Positions 25,495-35,439 are shown, numbered from the stretch's first letter. The stretch is 64,000 nt of DNA from Streptomyces chattanoogensis (GCF_001294335.1 NZ_LGKG01000152.1:1-64000); one strand, 5' to 3'. Program-made: numbers and translations. The notes: generated by a model from the sequence alone, not told the origin.

Positions 25495-26235
25495 ATGACC
25501 ACCGCACCCGGCATGACCGACGCCACCGCCCCGTCCACCCGCCGTATCGCCGCGGCCGACTGGGATGCCCTGGCCACCGAGCTGGACACCTACGGCGGCG
25601 CGCTCACGCCGCAGCTCCTGACCCCCGCCCAGTGCGCCGAGATCGCCGCGCTGTACGAGAAGGAGGAGCTGTTCCGCACCACCATCGACATGGCCCGCTA
25701 CCGCTTCGGCTCCGGCCAGTACCGTTATTTTCACCACGACCTCCCGGAGCCGGTCGCCGCCCTGCGCGCCGCGTTCTACCCCCATCTGCTCACCATCGCC
25801 CGAGACTGGGCCGCCCGACTCGGCCGCCCCGCGCCCTGGCCGGACACCCTGGAGGAGTGGCTGGCCAGGTGTCATGACGCGGGCCAGGACCGCTCCGCGC
25901 AGATCCTCCTCCGCTACGAGGCGGGCGACTGGAACGCCCTGCACCGCGATGTCTTCGGCGACATGCTCTTCCCGCTCCAGGTCGTCATCGGCCTGGACGC
26001 CTACGGCACCGACTACACCGGCGGGGAGTTCCTGCTCGTCGAGCAGCGCCCGCGGGCCCAGTCGCGCGGCACCACCCACGTGCTCGCGCAGGGCCACGGC
26101 CTGATCTTCACCACCCGCGACCGCCCGGTGGCCACCAGACGCGGCTGGTCGGCCGGCGCCATGCGGCACGGCGTCAGCACCGTCCGCTCCGGCCGTCGGC
26201 ACGCCCTCGGCCTGGTCTTCCACGACGCCGCCTGA
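25495..26235 (+). CDS. 2-oxoglutarate/Fe(II) oxygenase, likely repair-linked
   Basis: The 246-residue protein shows the double-stranded beta-helix ligands of 2OG-Fe(II) dioxygenases. These are the H-x-D pair in WNALHRDVFGDM, a central LQVVIGLDAYGTDYTGGEFLLVEQRPR, and the distal His in AGAMRHGVSTVRSGRRHALGLVFHD with Arg for 2OG. It is placed 25 bases after ogt and nine bases before the next gene, so it is probably part of the alkylation-repair operon and may remove alkyl groups as AlkB does. It is not a close AlkB match on motifs I can see, so protein or metabolite hydroxylation remains possible. Confidence 0.82.
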   Translation: MTTAPGMTDATAPSTRRIAAADWDALATELDTYGGALTPQLLTPAQCAEIAALYEKEELFRTTIDMARYRFGSGQYRYFHHDLPEPVAALRAAFYPHLLTIARDWAARLGRPAPWPDTLEEWLARCHDAGQDRSAQILLRYEAGDWNALHRDVFGDMLFPLQVVIGLDAYGTDYTGGEFLLVEQRPRAQSRGTTHVLAQGHGLIFTTRDRPVATRRGWSAGAMRHGVSTVRSGRRHALGLVFHDAA

Positions 26236-26244
26236 GGCCGCCCG

Positions 26245-26829
26245 ATGCACACCGACCCACGGGGCCACGGCCCCGCAGACGGGCCCGCTTCGCCGCTCAT
26301 CGGCGCCGAGGACCTGGCCGAGTCCCTCGCCGCGTACGGAGACCTCCCGCGGCCGGCACCCCACACGAACGCCGAACTCGCCGCCCTCATCGGCCTGTTG
26401 AAGCGCCCCAAGGCCCGGATCGAGACCGTCACCGTCGGCCACAGCCGCGATGCCGCCTCCCGCGCCGCCGCCGGGGCCTTCGCCGCGGCATGGCAGGCCC
26501 GCGGCGGCACGGTCCTCGCCGCCGTCGACTGGCCCGAGTCGGCCGCCTCCTGGCTGCGCCCCGCGAAACGGCTGACCAGCAGGGAGCCGGACGCCTGGGT
26601 CATCGCCGCGGCCCCGCTCGGCTTCGCCCAGCTCGCCCGCCGCCTGCGGCACAGCACCGACTGGGACCCGGCCCACACCGTCGCCTTCGCCGCCCTCCAG
26701 GATTCCCGGCTGCCCGCCCTGGCCGGCCCGGAGACCCTCCACGGGCTGCGCGGCGTGACCAGCGGCGGCGGCATCTGGGAGGTGAACGGGCGCTGGGTCA
26801 CCACCCATCCGCCCGCCGCCGGACCGTAG
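26245..26829 (+). CDS. Hypothetical protein at the end of the alkylation-repair operon
   Basis: This 194-residue protein has no motif I can name with confidence. The visible core alternates strands and helices (RIETVTVGHSRDAASRAAAGAFAAAWQARGGTVLAAVDWPE, then PDAWVIAAAPLGFAQLARRLRH). This recalls a Rossmann-like or periplasmic-binding-protein fold, but there is no signal peptide. It starts nine bases after the oxygenase stop and so is almost surely co-transcribed with it. A role linked to alkylation damage or to the oxygenase is inference from position only. Confidence 0.65.
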   Translation: MHTDPRGHGPADGPASPLIGAEDLAESLAAYGDLPRPAPHTNAELAALIGLLKRPKARIETVTVGHSRDAASRAAAGAFAAAWQARGGTVLAAVDWPESAASWLRPAKRLTSREPDAWVIAAAPLGFAQLARRLRHSTDWDPAHTVAFAALQDSRLPALAGPETLHGLRGVTSGGGIWEVNGRWVTTHPPAAGP

Positions 26830-27005
26830 TTCACCGCCTGGCCGGTGAACGCCCTTGATTCGTACGTCAGTTGTCTGCAACGACAGCGGCCCGGTGGGTA
26901 TGTTGGACGCCGCACGGCGTAGTCGTCCCCGTACGGACGGTGCGCCGCTGCCGTATGGGCCGGTCAGGGCCGGTGAGGCCGGTGGCTGTCGAAGCGACGG
27001 GAAGT

Positions 27006-27827
27006 GTGGAATTGAGCCAGGAGACGCGACCGCAGTCCAGTGCCGTCGATGTCAGCGTCCCGAGCGTGGCGCGGATGTACGACTACTACCTCGGCGGCAA
27101 GGACAACTACGCCGTCGACCGCGAGGCGTGCGACGAGCTGAGCAAGGTGGTACCGAGTACCCAGGTGCTGGCGATCAACAACCGGCGGTTTCTGCAGCGG
27201 GCGGTCCGCTGGCTGGCCCGCGAGCGCGGTATCCGGCAGTTCATCGACCACGGCTCGGGCCTGCCGACCCAGGACAACGTCCACCAGGTCGCGCAGCAGG
27301 TCGACCCGGAGTCCCGGGTGGTGTACGTCGACAACGACCCCATCGTGCTGGCGCACGGCCGCGCCCTGCTGGAGGAGAACGACCACACCGCCGTCATCCA
27401 GGCGGACATGCGGGACACCGAGGGCATCTTCGGCAGCCCGGAGGTCGAGCGGCTGATCGACTTCAGCCGGCCGGTCGCCGCGCTGTTCGTTTCCGTACTC
27501 CACTGCATTCCGGACTCCGACGACCCCGGCGGCCTGGTCCGGCGGGTCGCCGACCGGCTGGCGCCCGGCAGCTATCTGGTGGTGTGCCAGCTGGTCAGCG
27601 AGGACGCCGCAACGCGCGACTTCGTCACGAAGTTCATGGACGAGAGCACCCACGGGCAGTGGGGCCGGGTGCGCCAGGCGCATGAGCTGGCGGCGTTCCT
27701 GGACGGGCTGGAGGTCGAGGAGCCCGGTCTGGTGGAGGTCTCCACCTGGAGGCCCGATGCGGACCTCGGACCCAGGCAACTCACCAAGGAATGGATCGAG
27801 TTCGGGGGAGTGGCCCGGAAGGTGTAG
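27006..27827 (+). CDS. SAM-dependent methyltransferase of the DUF574 family
   Basis: The protein matches the actinobacterial DUF574 pattern. It opens SVARMYDYYLGGKDNYAVDREA, followed by NNRRFLQRAVRWLARERGIRQFIDHGSGLPTQDNVHQVAQ (motif I), VVYVDNDPIVLAHGRALL, and ALFVSVLHCIPDSDDPGGLVRR. GTG 27006 gives 273 residues; GTG codons at 26973 and 26982 and a longer frame from 26871 are alternatives. The family is a large Streptomyces group with unknown targets. It converges with the XRE regulator, with a hairpin in the 48 bases between. DUF574, XRE and DUF397 genes often lie together in these genomes. Confidence 0.85.
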   Translation: MELSQETRPQSSAVDVSVPSVARMYDYYLGGKDNYAVDREACDELSKVVPSTQVLAINNRRFLQRAVRWLARERGIRQFIDHGSGLPTQDNVHQVAQQVDPESRVVYVDNDPIVLAHGRALLEENDHTAVIQADMRDTEGIFGSPEVERLIDFSRPVAALFVSVLHCIPDSDDPGGLVRRVADRLAPGSYLVVCQLVSEDAATRDFVTKFMDESTHGQWGRVRQAHELAAFLDGLEVEEPGLVEVSTWRPDADLGPRQLTKEWIEFGGVARKV

Positions 27828-27847
27828 CCAGGGGACGGGAGCGGAGC

Positions 27848-27869
27848 GGCGGGGCCGGACGGTCCCGCC
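27848..27869. terminator. Bidirectional hairpin between convergent genes
   Basis: GGCGGGGCC, loop GGAC, GGTCCCGCC: nine pairs including one G-T. It stands between the stop codons of the DUF574 gene and the XRE gene, as expected for a shared terminator without a T tract. Confidence 0.65.
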
Positions 27870-27875
27870 CCTCGG

Positions 27876-28784
27876 TCAGCCGTCGTGCTTCATCAGGCGC
27901 TCCAGGATCGCCAGCGACTCCCGAGGCGATTCGGACTGCGCGCTGAGCCGGTCCATCACGGCGAGGTAGTGATCGACGTCGTCGCGCTTGTCCAGATAGA
28001 GCGCGCTGGTCAGCTGCTCGAGATAGACGATGTCGGGGAGATCCGGCTCCAGGAAGCGCAGAATCGTGATCGGACCGCCGGCCGCCGCCAGGCCGCCGAG
28101 GCTGAACGGCGCGACCTGGAGGGTGACATTGGGCAGCTCCGCCATCGCCCGCAGATGCCGGAGCTGATCGGCCATCACTTCCAGGCCGCCGAGCGGACGG
28201 CGGAGCGAGGCCTCGTCGATCACCGCCCACAGCCGCGGGGCATCCGGCCCCGTCAGCAGCTGCTGGCGCTGTACGCGCAGCGCGACCCGCCGCTCGATCT
28301 CCTGTGCGGAGGCCCGCGGGTGGCCGAGCTCGGTCACCGCACGGGCGTAGGCCTCGGTCTGCAGCAGGCCCGGTACGAACTGGACCTCATAGGTGCGGAT
28401 GACGGAAGCGGCCTCCTCCAGGCCGATGAGCGTCTCGAACCAGTTGGGCAGCACATCGCCGTACTGGTGCCACCAGCCCGGGGTACTGGTCCGGCGGGCC
28501 AGTGAGAGGAAAACGGAGCGGTCCGTGTCGTCCGTGACGCCGTAGAGCGTCAGCAGATCGGCGACGTCCCGCTCCTTGCAGCTCACCCGGCCGAGCTCCA
28601 GGCGGCTGATCTTCGCATGGGAACCGCGGATGGCGTCCCCGGCGGCCTCCCGGGAGATACCCGCCGCCTCGCGCAGCCGCCGGAGCTGGGTGCCCAGCAC
28701 GATCCGCAGTACGGTCGGGCCGCCGCGCGGATGCTCCAGATAGCGGCGCAGAGACGGCGGGCTGCTCGGCTGCGCGGCTCTCAT
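27876..28784 (-). CDS. XRE-family regulator with DUF5753 domain (WhiJ-like)
   Basis: The 302-residue protein has an N-terminal helix-turn-helix (LGTQLRRLREAAGISREAAGDAIRGSHAKISRLELGR) and a large C-terminal DUF5753 domain. That domain includes WWHQYGDVLPNWFETLIGLEEAASVIRTYEVQFVPGLLQTEAYARAV and LHVIDEASLRRPLGG-like WAVIDEASLRRPLGG. This is the WhiJ type of Streptomyces regulators, which work with a small DUF397 protein and sometimes an ATP-binding protein, as here. Such groups influence sporulation and antibiotic timing. ATG 28784 is used; a longer frame reaches 28850. The DUF397 gene lies about 100 bases upstream on the same strand. Confidence 0.88.
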   Translation of the reverse strand: MRAAQPSSPPSLRRYLEHPRGGPTVLRIVLGTQLRRLREAAGISREAAGDAIRGSHAKISRLELGRVSCKERDVADLLTLYGVTDDTDRSVFLSLARRTSTPGWWHQYGDVLPNWFETLIGLEEAASVIRTYEVQFVPGLLQTEAYARAVTELGHPRASAQEIERRVALRVQRQQLLTGPDAPRLWAVIDEASLRRPLGGLEVMADQLRHLRAMAELPNVTLQVAPFSLGGLAAAGGPITILRFLEPDLPDIVYLEQLTSALYLDKRDDVDHYLAVMDRLSAQSESPRESLAILERLMKHDG

Positions 28785-28885
28785 GCTGACTCCCCTGGGT
28801 GGTCGGGTGAGCGCCCAGTGTCCCATCGGCCCATGCGGTCGTACAGTCATGGCGACTATCCGGCCGACATATGCCGCCAGTTGTC

Positions 28886-29128
28886 TCAGTCGCGGCGCAG
28901 AAGATCGTCGAAGTCGCCGTCCTTGGCGCCCTGGACGAAGGCCGCCATCTCGTCGTGGGTGTATATCAGCGCCGGTCCCGACGCGAACCGCGAGTTGCGC
29001 ACCGCGACTCCACCGTCCGAAAGGACCGCCAGTTCAACGCAGTTGCCGCTGGGATTGCTGCGACGGCTCTTGCGCCAGTCGGCGCCTTCGATGCCGGTCG
29101 CCGGCATGCCGTTGGTCACTGACTCCAT
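28886..29128 (-). CDS. DUF397 family small protein
   Basis: The 80-residue protein has the DUF397 signature ADWRKSRRSNPSGNCVELAVLSDGGVAVRNSR, followed by YTHDEMAAFVQGAKDGDFDDLL. ATG 29128 follows AAGGGAGCAGC. DUF397 proteins are partners of WhiJ-type XRE regulators and are thought to act as antagonists or cofactors. The XRE gene is directly downstream on the same strand. The pair is divergent from an ATP-binding anti-sigma-like gene. Confidence 0.9.
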   Translation of the reverse strand: MESVTNGMPATGIEGADWRKSRRSNPSGNCVELAVLSDGGVAVRNSRFASGPALIYTHDEMAAFVQGAKDGDFDDLLRRD

Positions 29129-29302
29129 CAGAGCTGCTCCCTTGCTGGAGGCGGCGCCTCCTACTGTTCCGAGCTCGCGATCATGTTGGCGTGAACGAGC
29201 TCCTGCGCGGCCGTCCTTGCCGATGTACTTGCAGATGCACTTGCAGCGGGGGGCGGCCGACGAGGATATTAGCTCTCCAGAGGACAGCCGCCCAGACCCG
29301 AA

Positions 29303-29809
29303 ATGCCTTTCACGGAGAGCGTGATGACCACACATCCGGCCGGAACCGTGCACCATGCCCTTCGGGCGGAGCCGTCTGACGGAACGTGGTGGTTGCCCGG
29401 CCCCAACGCCTTCGCCGCCTGTGCCCTCGCCCCTTCCGCACGCACCGTGGCGGACGCCCGCAGCTTCACCCGCACCACCCTCGAAGGCTGGCGGACGTGC
29501 CCCGGCCTCGCCGAGGACGCCACCACGGTCGTCTCCGAACTCGTCACCAACGCCCTGCGGTACGGCACCGCGGACGGCGGCGTCCACGGTGTCCACCCCG
29601 CCTGGCTGGCGCTCACCCGGCAGGAGGCCTCCGTGCTCTGCGCGGTCTCGGACGCCGGCACCAGCGCCCCGGTCGTACGGCCGCACGACGAGCTCGCCGA
29701 GTCCGGGCGCGGGCTGCACATCGTCGACCTGCTGAGCGACTCCTGGGGCTGGACGCCACCGGACCGCCTGGGCAAGACCGTCTGGGCGACGCTGTCGAGG
29801 CGCGGTTAG
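29303..29809 (+). CDS. ATP-binding protein, RsbW-like (HATPase_c)
   Basis: The 168-residue protein is a single GHKL ATPase domain of the anti-sigma-factor kinase type. It has SARTVADARSFTRTTLEGW, the N box VVSELVTNALRYG, the G1 box VSDAGTSAP and the G2 region AESGRGLHIVDLLSDSWGW, ending GKTVWATL. ATG 29303 or ATG 29324 may be the start. Many Streptomyces genomes carry dozens of these; they bind anti-sigma antagonists or sigma factors. It lies divergent from the DUF397/XRE pair with 175 bases between, the same trio seen in whiJ-type clusters. Confidence 0.85.
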   Translation: MPFTESVMTTHPAGTVHHALRAEPSDGTWWLPGPNAFAACALAPSARTVADARSFTRTTLEGWRTCPGLAEDATTVVSELVTNALRYGTADGGVHGVHPAWLALTRQEASVLCAVSDAGTSAPVVRPHDELAESGRGLHIVDLLSDSWGWTPPDRLGKTVWATLSRRG

Positions 29810-29824
29810 CGCCTGTCCTGCGGG

Positions 29825-30202
29825 TCAGGCCTCCGCCTGGCCGCCGCCGCGGATCAGATAGCCGTCCTTGATGACGGAGTTCCCGGCGAACGGTCCGCTG
29901 CCGTAGGCGTGCAGGCGGATCGCGATCTCGCTCGCCGAGGGGTCCTCCGCCACCGACTGGACGAAGTCCCGGCTGGTGGCGGCGAGATGACGCAGTACGC
30001 CGTACTGGCAGGCCTTGGCCAGCCGGTCCGACTCGACGGCCGACAGCAACGCCCCCTTGCGCAGCTGGACATGGACGACCGGCCGCGCCTCCAGATCCCC
30101 GCCCGCGTCCAGCGCCAGGCAGAATCCCTCGATGAGCCCGGCCATCGGGTTGCCCTCGTAGAGTCCGTGTGCGACGTCCTGCGGATAGATGTTGGCCCCC
30201 AT
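29825..30202 (-). CDS. Hypothetical protein
   Basis: This 125-residue protein has no domain I recognise. It opens MGANIYPQDVAHGLYEGNPMAGLIEGFCLALDAG and ends in a Gly-rich tail; the middle is a mixed helix-strand domain with VVHVQLRKGALLSAVESDRLAKACQYGVLRHLAATS. The start at ATG 30202 is preferred because GGGGGA precedes it; a longer frame up to 30274 is rich in Pro and Gly and looks untranslated. It converges with the ATP-binding gene (16 bases apart) and sits in tandem before meaB's strand-mate region. Likely cytoplasmic; function unknown. Confidence 0.6.
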   Translation of the reverse strand: MGANIYPQDVAHGLYEGNPMAGLIEGFCLALDAGGDLEARPVVHVQLRKGALLSAVESDRLAKACQYGVLRHLAATSRDFVQSVAEDPSASEIAIRLHAYGSGPFAGNSVIKDGYLIRGGGQAEA

Positions 30203-30324
30203 GATGAGAGATCCCCCGGACCCGATCGGCGTGTGCGTCACCGACATCATCGGGGGCGGGCCCGGGGGAGTCATGAGTCCGGCTACTCAGGTGTGCGGAT
30301 GAGTAGCCCGAACTCGTCCTGGCA

Positions 30325-31329
30325 TCAGGGGAGTTGCGGTCCGTCCGGGAGGCCGAACGCGTCCAGCAGCCGCTCGGCCGCCAGTGTTGCGGTGATCGTG
30401 CCCTCGCGCACCTCGTGCTCGATACCGGGCCCGAGGCGGCGTACCTCCGGGTGTTCCTGGAGGCGGTCGATCAGCCGTTCCCGCACCATCGACCAGGTCC
30501 AGTCGACCTGCTGGGCCCGGCGCCGCTCGGCGAGGGCGCCGGTGGAGTCCAGGAGGGTGCGGTGCTGCTCGATCCGCTCCCACACCGTCTTCAGGCCGGT
30601 GCCCTCGCGGGCGCTGCACGTCAGCACCGGCGGCGTCCAGACGGCGTCCGGTGGCTGCAACAGCCGTAGCGCACCGGCCAGTTCGCGGGCCGCCGAGCGG
30701 GCGTCGCGTTCGTGCGGGCCGTCGGCCTTGTTGACGGAGACCAGATCGGCCAGCTCCAGGACGCCCTTCTTGATGCCCTGGAGCTGGTCGCCGGTACGGG
30801 CCAGCGTCAGCAGCAGAAACGTGTCGACCATGTTGGCGACGGTCGTCTCCGACTGGCCGACGCCGACCGTTTCCACCAGCACGACGTCGTAGCCCGCGGC
30901 CTCCATCACCACGATCGACTCGCGGGTCGCGCGCGCCACCCCGCCCAGCGTCCCGGACGTGGGGGAGGGACGGACGAACGCCGCCGGGTCCGTCGCCAGC
31001 CGCTCCATCCGGGTCTTGTCACCCAGGATGGAGCCGCCGGTACGGCTGGAGGACGGGTCGACGGCGAGCACCGCGACCCGGTGCCCCAGGCCCGTCAGCA
31101 GCGAGCCCAGCGCGTCGATGAAGGTCGACTTGCCGACGCCCGGCACCCCGCTGATGCCCACCCGGCGGGCCGCACCGGAATACGGCAGCAGCCGGACGAG
31201 CAGCTGCTGGGCCGCCGCGCGGTGGTCGGGGCGGGTGGACTCCACCAGGGTGACGGCGCGGGCGATCCAGGCCCGCGAGCCCGCCCGCACCCCCTCGGCG
31301 TACCGTTCGACATCGATCGTCGCAGGCAT
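30325..31329 (-). CDS. meaB: Methylmalonyl-CoA mutase-associated GTPase MeaB
   Basis: The 334-residue GTPase has the P-loop GVPGVGKSTF and the G3-like LVETVGVGQSE after a switch region DPSSSRTGGSILGDKTRM. The G4 motif is SVNKADG, and it has the long C-terminal arm of MeaB/ArgK proteins. MeaB guards methylmalonyl-CoA mutase: it gates loading of adenosylcobalamin and helps remove inactivated cofactor. It starts ten bases after mutB, in the operon mutA-mutB-meaB on the minus strand. ATG 31329 is the natural start. The old ArgK arginine kinase name should not be used. Confidence 0.93.
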   Translation of the reverse strand: MPATIDVERYAEGVRAGSRAWIARAVTLVESTRPDHRAAAQQLLVRLLPYSGAARRVGISGVPGVGKSTFIDALGSLLTGLGHRVAVLAVDPSSSRTGGSILGDKTRMERLATDPAAFVRPSPTSGTLGGVARATRESIVVMEAAGYDVVLVETVGVGQSETTVANMVDTFLLLTLARTGDQLQGIKKGVLELADLVSVNKADGPHERDARSAARELAGALRLLQPPDAVWTPPVLTCSAREGTGLKTVWERIEQHRTLLDSTGALAERRRAQQVDWTWSMVRERLIDRLQEHPEVRRLGPGIEHEVREGTITATLAAERLLDAFGLPDGPQLP

Positions 31330-31339
31330 GACCCCCCGA

Positions 31340-33562
31340 TCAGAGCTCGTGGCCGAGGACCTGGGCCAGGTCCTTGACCAGGTCGTGGGCGGCATCGGGG
31401 ATGACCGTACCGGGCAGGAAGACCGCGGCCGCGCCCATGTCGCGCAGCGGCTGCACGTCCTGCGGCGGGATCACCCCGCCCACCACGATCGTGATGTCCT
31501 CCCGGTCCTCGGCGGCCAGCGCCTCCTTCAGGGCGGGCACCAGCGTCAGGTGACCGGCGGCCAGGGACGAGACGCCGACGATGTGGACGTCCGCCTCGAC
31601 CGCCTGGCGGGCGACCTCGGCCGGCGTCTGGAACAGCGGGCCGACATCGACGTCGAAGCCCAGGTCGGCAAAGGCCGTGGCGATCACCTTCTGGCCGCGG
31701 TCATGGCCGTCCTGGCCCATCTTGGCCACCAGGATGCGCGGCCGGCGCCCCTCGGCGCGCTCGAATTCGGCCACCAGGTCCCGGGTGCGCTCCACCCCGG
31801 AGGAGGGGCCCGCTTCGTCTCGGTACACACCGGAGATCGTACGGATCTGGCCGGAGTGGCGCCCGTAGACCGACTCCAGGGCATCCGAGATCTCGCCGAC
31901 GGTCGCCATCGCACGCGCCGCATTCACGGCCAGCGCGAGCAGATTGCCCTCAAGTCCCTTGCCGGGACCGGACTTCGCCGCCTCGGTCAGCGCCCGCAGC
32001 GCGTCCTGGCAGGCGGCCTCGTCGCGCTCCGCGCGCAGCCGCTTGAGCTTCTCGATCTGCTGGGCACGCACCGAGGAGTTGTCGACCTTGAGGACCTCGA
32101 TCTCCTCATCGGTCTCCACCCGGTACTTGTTGACCCCGATCAGTGCCTGCCGACCGGAGTCGATCCGCGCCTGGGTACGGGCCGCAGCCTCCTCCACCCG
32201 CAGCTTCGGGATGCCCGCGTCGATGGCCTTGGCCATGCCGCCGGCCGCCTCGACCTCCTCGATGTGCTGCCAGGCCCGCCGCGCCAGATCGTGGGTGAGC
32301 TTCTCGACGTACGCACTGCCGCCCCACGGGTCGATGACCCGGCAGGTGCCCGACTCCTGCTGGAGGAAGAGCTGGGTGTTGCGGGCGATGCGGGCGGAGA
32401 AGTCGGTGGGCAGGGCCAGCGCCTCGTCCAGCGCGTTGGTGTGCAGGGACTGGGTGTGGCCCTGGGTGGCGGCCATCGCCTCCACACACGTACGCGTGAC
32501 GTTGTTGAACACGTCCTGCGCGGTCAGCGACCAGCCCGAGGTCTGCGAATGGGTGCGCAGCGAAAGGGACTTGGGGTTCTTCGGGTCGAAGCGCTGCACC
32601 AGACGCGCCCACAGCAGGCGGGCCGCGCGCAGCTTGGCGATCTCCATGAAGAAGTTCATGCCGATCGCCCAGAAGAAGGAGAGACGCGGTGCGAAGGAGT
32701 CCACGTCCATCCCGGCCGCCAGGCCCGCACGCAGATACTCCACCCCGTCGGCGAGGGTGTACGCCAGCTCCAGGTCGGCCGTCGCTCCGGCCTCCTGGAT
32801 GTGGTAGCCGGAGATGGAGATGGAGTTGTAGCGCGGCATCTTCTGCGAGGTGTACGCGAAGATGTCGGAGATGATCCGCATCGAGGGCTGCGGCGGGTAG
32901 ATGTAGGTGTTGCGGACCATGAACTCCTTGAGGATGTCGTTCTGGATGGTCCCGGCCAGCTTCTCGGGCGGTACGCCCTGTTCCTCGGCGGCCACGATGT
33001 AGAGCGCGAGAACGGGCAGCACCGCGCCGTTCATCGTCATCGACACCGTCATCTTGTCCAGCGGGATGCCCTCGAAGAGCTGCCGCATGTCGTAGATCGA
33101 GTCGATGGCGACACCCGCCATGCCGACGTCGCCGGTGACACGCGGATGGTCACTGTCGTAACCGCGGTGCGTGGGCAGGTCGAACGCGACGGACAGCCCC
33201 TTCTGACCGGCCGCGAGGTTGCGGCGGTAGAAGGCGTTGGACTCCTCGGCGGTGGAAAAACCGGCGTACTGCCGGATCGTCCAGGGCTGGTTGACGTACA
33301 TGGTGGGGTACGGGCCCCGCAGATACGGGGTGATGCCCGGGTACGTGCCCAGGAAGTCCAGACCCGCCAGATCCGCCTCGGTGTAGAGCGGCTTGACGTC
33401 GATGCCCTCCGGGGTCTCCCAGGTCAGGTCCTCGACGCCCTTGCCGGTGGCCTGCGCCACGGCCTCGGCCCACCGGCCGCCGTCGGACGGACCGTCCGCC
33501 GTGCCCAGCTCGACCGCAGTGAAGTCAGGGATGGCGCCCGCCCCTTGCGTCTGCTCTCCCAT
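31340..33562 (-). CDS. mutB: Methylmalonyl-CoA mutase large subunit
   Basis: The 740-residue subunit carries a TIM-barrel substrate domain ([77 protein letters not shown]). A C-terminal cobalamin-binding domain has [31 protein letters not shown], where DGHDRG is the D-x-H-x-x-G base-off motif. It interconverts succinyl-CoA and methylmalonyl-CoA, feeding polyketide extender units and propionate catabolism. Its ATG shares one base with the mutA TGA (TGATG), a strong coupling signal. meaB follows ten bases downstream. Confidence 0.95.
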   Translation of the reverse strand: MGEQTQGAGAIPDFTAVELGTADGPSDGGRWAEAVAQATGKGVEDLTWETPEGIDVKPLYTEADLAGLDFLGTYPGITPYLRGPYPTMYVNQPWTIRQYAGFSTAEESNAFYRRNLAAGQKGLSVAFDLPTHRGYDSDHPRVTGDVGMAGVAIDSIYDMRQLFEGIPLDKMTVSMTMNGAVLPVLALYIVAAEEQGVPPEKLAGTIQNDILKEFMVRNTYIYPPQPSMRIISDIFAYTSQKMPRYNSISISGYHIQEAGATADLELAYTLADGVEYLRAGLAAGMDVDSFAPRLSFFWAIGMNFFMEIAKLRAARLLWARLVQRFDPKNPKSLSLRTHSQTSGWSLTAQDVFNNVTRTCVEAMAATQGHTQSLHTNALDEALALPTDFSARIARNTQLFLQQESGTCRVIDPWGGSAYVEKLTHDLARRAWQHIEEVEAAGGMAKAIDAGIPKLRVEEAAARTQARIDSGRQALIGVNKYRVETDEEIEVLKVDNSSVRAQQIEKLKRLRAERDEAACQDALRALTEAAKSGPGKGLEGNLLALAVNAARAMATVGEISDALESVYGRHSGQIRTISGVYRDEAGPSSGVERTRDLVAEFERAEGRRPRILVAKMGQDGHDRGQKVIATAFADLGFDVDVGPLFQTPAEVARQAVEADVHIVGVSSLAAGHLTLVPALKEALAAEDREDITIVVGGVIPPQDVQPLRDMGAAAVFLPGTVIPDAAHDLVKDLAQVLGHEL

Positions 33563-35439
33563 CACGCCACCTCCGTGACATCCAGGGCCGAGGACAGCAC
33601 CTCGACCGCGTCGCAGCCCGCGAAGACGAACGCGTCCACACCGGCCCCTACGAATTCTTCCCGGCGCTCCCCGGGCTTGCCCGCCAGATGCACCCGCAGC
33701 GCCCCGGCCGACTTCAGCGCGGCCGCCACGGCCGCCGCCTGCTCGCCGTAGACCGCATCGCTCGCACACAGACAGGCAATGCGCGCGCCGCTGCGGGCGA
33801 ACGCCTCGCCCACCGACTCCGCGTCCACGGTTTCCGGGACGGTTTCGATGCCGCCCGCCTGGAACAGATTGGCGGCGAAGGTCAGCCGGCCGGTGTGCGC
33901 CGCCACCGGGCCCAGTGCGGCAAGGAAGATCTTCGGCCGGGCTCCGGTGGCCTCCAGGCGCGCGTCGGAGCGGGCGCGCAGCGCCTCGTACGCGTCGTCC
34001 CTGCGCACCCGTGGCAGCCCGCCGCCCGACGGTGCGGGCGCCGGCTCGCGGTGCACGGGCGGCTCGGCCAGATGCGGGAACTCGCTGACGCCGGTGATCG
34101 GTTCGCGCCGGTGCGCCAGATCCTGCGAGCGCCGCGCCCAGGTCGCCGCCAGCCGCTCGCCGAGCATCCCGGAGCGCAGCGCCGCGGCCTGACCGCCCGC
34201 GCCCTCGATCTCCTGGAAGAACGCCCAGGCCGCGCGGGCCAGCTCATCGGTGAGTTGCTCGACGTACCAGGAGCCGCCCGCCGGGTCGATCACCCTGGAC
34301 AGGTGCGACTCCTCCAGCAGGACGGACTGGGTGTTCCGGGCGATCCGCCGGGCGAAGGCGTCGGGCAGCCCCAGCGCCGCGTCGAACGGCAGCACCGTCA
34401 CCGCGTCCGCGCCGCCCACGCCCGCGGACATTCCGGCGACCGTGGTGCGCAGCATGTTCACCCAGGGATCCCGACGGGTCATCATCACCGTGGAGGTGAC
34501 CGCGTGCTGGCGCTGGGCGGAGGCCTCGGGCGAGGCGCCGCAGACCTCGGCGACCCGCGCCCACAGGCGGCGGGCCGCGCGGAGCTTGGCGATGGTCAGG
34601 AACTGGTCGGCGGTGGCGGCGTAGCGGAACTCCAGCTGCCGGCAGGCGTCGTCGACACCGAGACCGGCCCCGGTCAGCTCCCGCAGGTAGGCGACACCGC
34701 CGGCCAGGGAGGCGCCGAGCTCCTCGGCGGAGGAGCCGCCCGCCTCGTGGTACGGCAGGGCATCCACGGCCAGTGCCCTCAGTCCCGGCGCATCGGCCGT
34801 GCAGCGCTGCGCCAGACGGACGGCCGCCGCCAACTGGGCGCCCAGCGCGCCGTCGTCCCCCGTACGGGCCAGCAGGCCGAGCGGATCGGCGCCCAGGTTG
34901 CCGGACGCCTCGGACAGCGGCACCCCGGAGGACGCGTACAGCCGCAGCAGTTCCTCGGCGGCAGCGGTGAAGCCGGCGCCGGGGTCCAGCGCCACGGTGG
35001 CCAGATCCAGATAGACGCCCTGGAGCGCCTCCGCCAGCCCCGCCACCGGCACGCCGCCGTCCCCGACGGTCAGCCACAGCGAGGTGACACCGTTCTCCAG
35101 ATCGGCGAGGACGGCTTCGTTGGTGCGCCGGGGATCGGTGTCCGCGTGGCGCTGGCGTACGTCCCACCCGGCCACGGCCGTGCCCTCGGGGCGGCCGGCC
35201 CGTACGAACGGCGGGAAGCCGGGGTGGCCGGGGGCGGCCGGGGCGTCCTCGGCGGTGTACAGCGGGCGGATGCGGATCCCGTCCTGGAGATCCGTGGCGA
35301 GCGCGTCCTCGGCGGCGGCACCGGCGGCGTCTGTGACGCCCGACTTGCGCAGTACGCCTTCGACAAGGCGCTGCCACTGTGCTCGGTCCGCGTCCGGGAA
35401 TGCGGCGGCCAGGGGGAGTTCGGGGGACTCGGCGGTCAT
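33562..35439 (-). CDS. mutA: Methylmalonyl-CoA mutase small subunit
   Basis: The 625-residue subunit has the same fold as MutB but is degenerate. The barrel shows [30 protein letters not shown] and [45 protein letters not shown]. The C-terminal domain lacks the D-x-H-x-x-G motif, so it does not hold cobalamin, as expected for the non-catalytic subunit. It pairs with MutB as a heterodimer. It is the first gene of mutA-mutB-meaB. GGAGC-AGG-GGCTCC lies about 40 bases upstream and may be a regulatory dyad. The start at ATG 35439 is clear. Confidence 0.93.
   Translation of the reverse strand: MTAESPELPLAAAFPDADRAQWQRLVEGVLRKSGVTDAAGAAAEDALATDLQDGIRIRPLYTAEDAPAAPGHPGFPPFVRAGRPEGTAVAGWDVRQRHADTDPRRTNEAVLADLENGVTSLWLTVGDGGVPVAGLAEALQGVYLDLATVALDPGAGFTAAAEELLRLYASSGVPLSEASGNLGADPLGLLARTGDDGALGAQLAAAVRLAQRCTADAPGLRALAVDALPYHEAGGSSAEELGASLAGGVAYLRELTGAGLGVDDACRQLEFRYAATADQFLTIAKLRAARRLWARVAEVCGASPEASAQRQHAVTSTVMMTRRDPWVNMLRTTVAGMSAGVGGADAVTVLPFDAALGLPDAFARRIARNTQSVLLEESHLSRVIDPAGGSWYVEQLTDELARAAWAFFQEIEGAGGQAAALRSGMLGERLAATWARRSQDLAHRREPITGVSEFPHLAEPPVHREPAPAPSGGGLPRVRRDDAYEALRARSDARLEATGARPKIFLAALGPVAAHTGRLTFAANLFQAGGIETVPETVDAESVGEAFARSGARIACLCASDAVYGEQAAAVAAALKSAGALRVHLAGKPGERREEFVGAGVDAFVFAGCDAVEVLSSALDVTEVA

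Noticed and set aside
23488..26880. 3.4-kb minus-strand open frame across the repair genes
   Set aside because: It has no domain motifs, spans several plus-strand genes and intergenic gaps, and is a GC-skew shadow.
26973..27005. Upstream GTG codons as start of the DUF574 gene
   Set aside because: GTG 27006 gives an N-terminus close to the conserved region; the longer frames add a low-complexity Arg-rich stretch.
30959..33751. 2.8-kb plus-strand open frame opposite mutB and meaB
   Set aside because: The frame runs through two well-identified minus-strand genes and reads as Gly/Arg/His low complexity.
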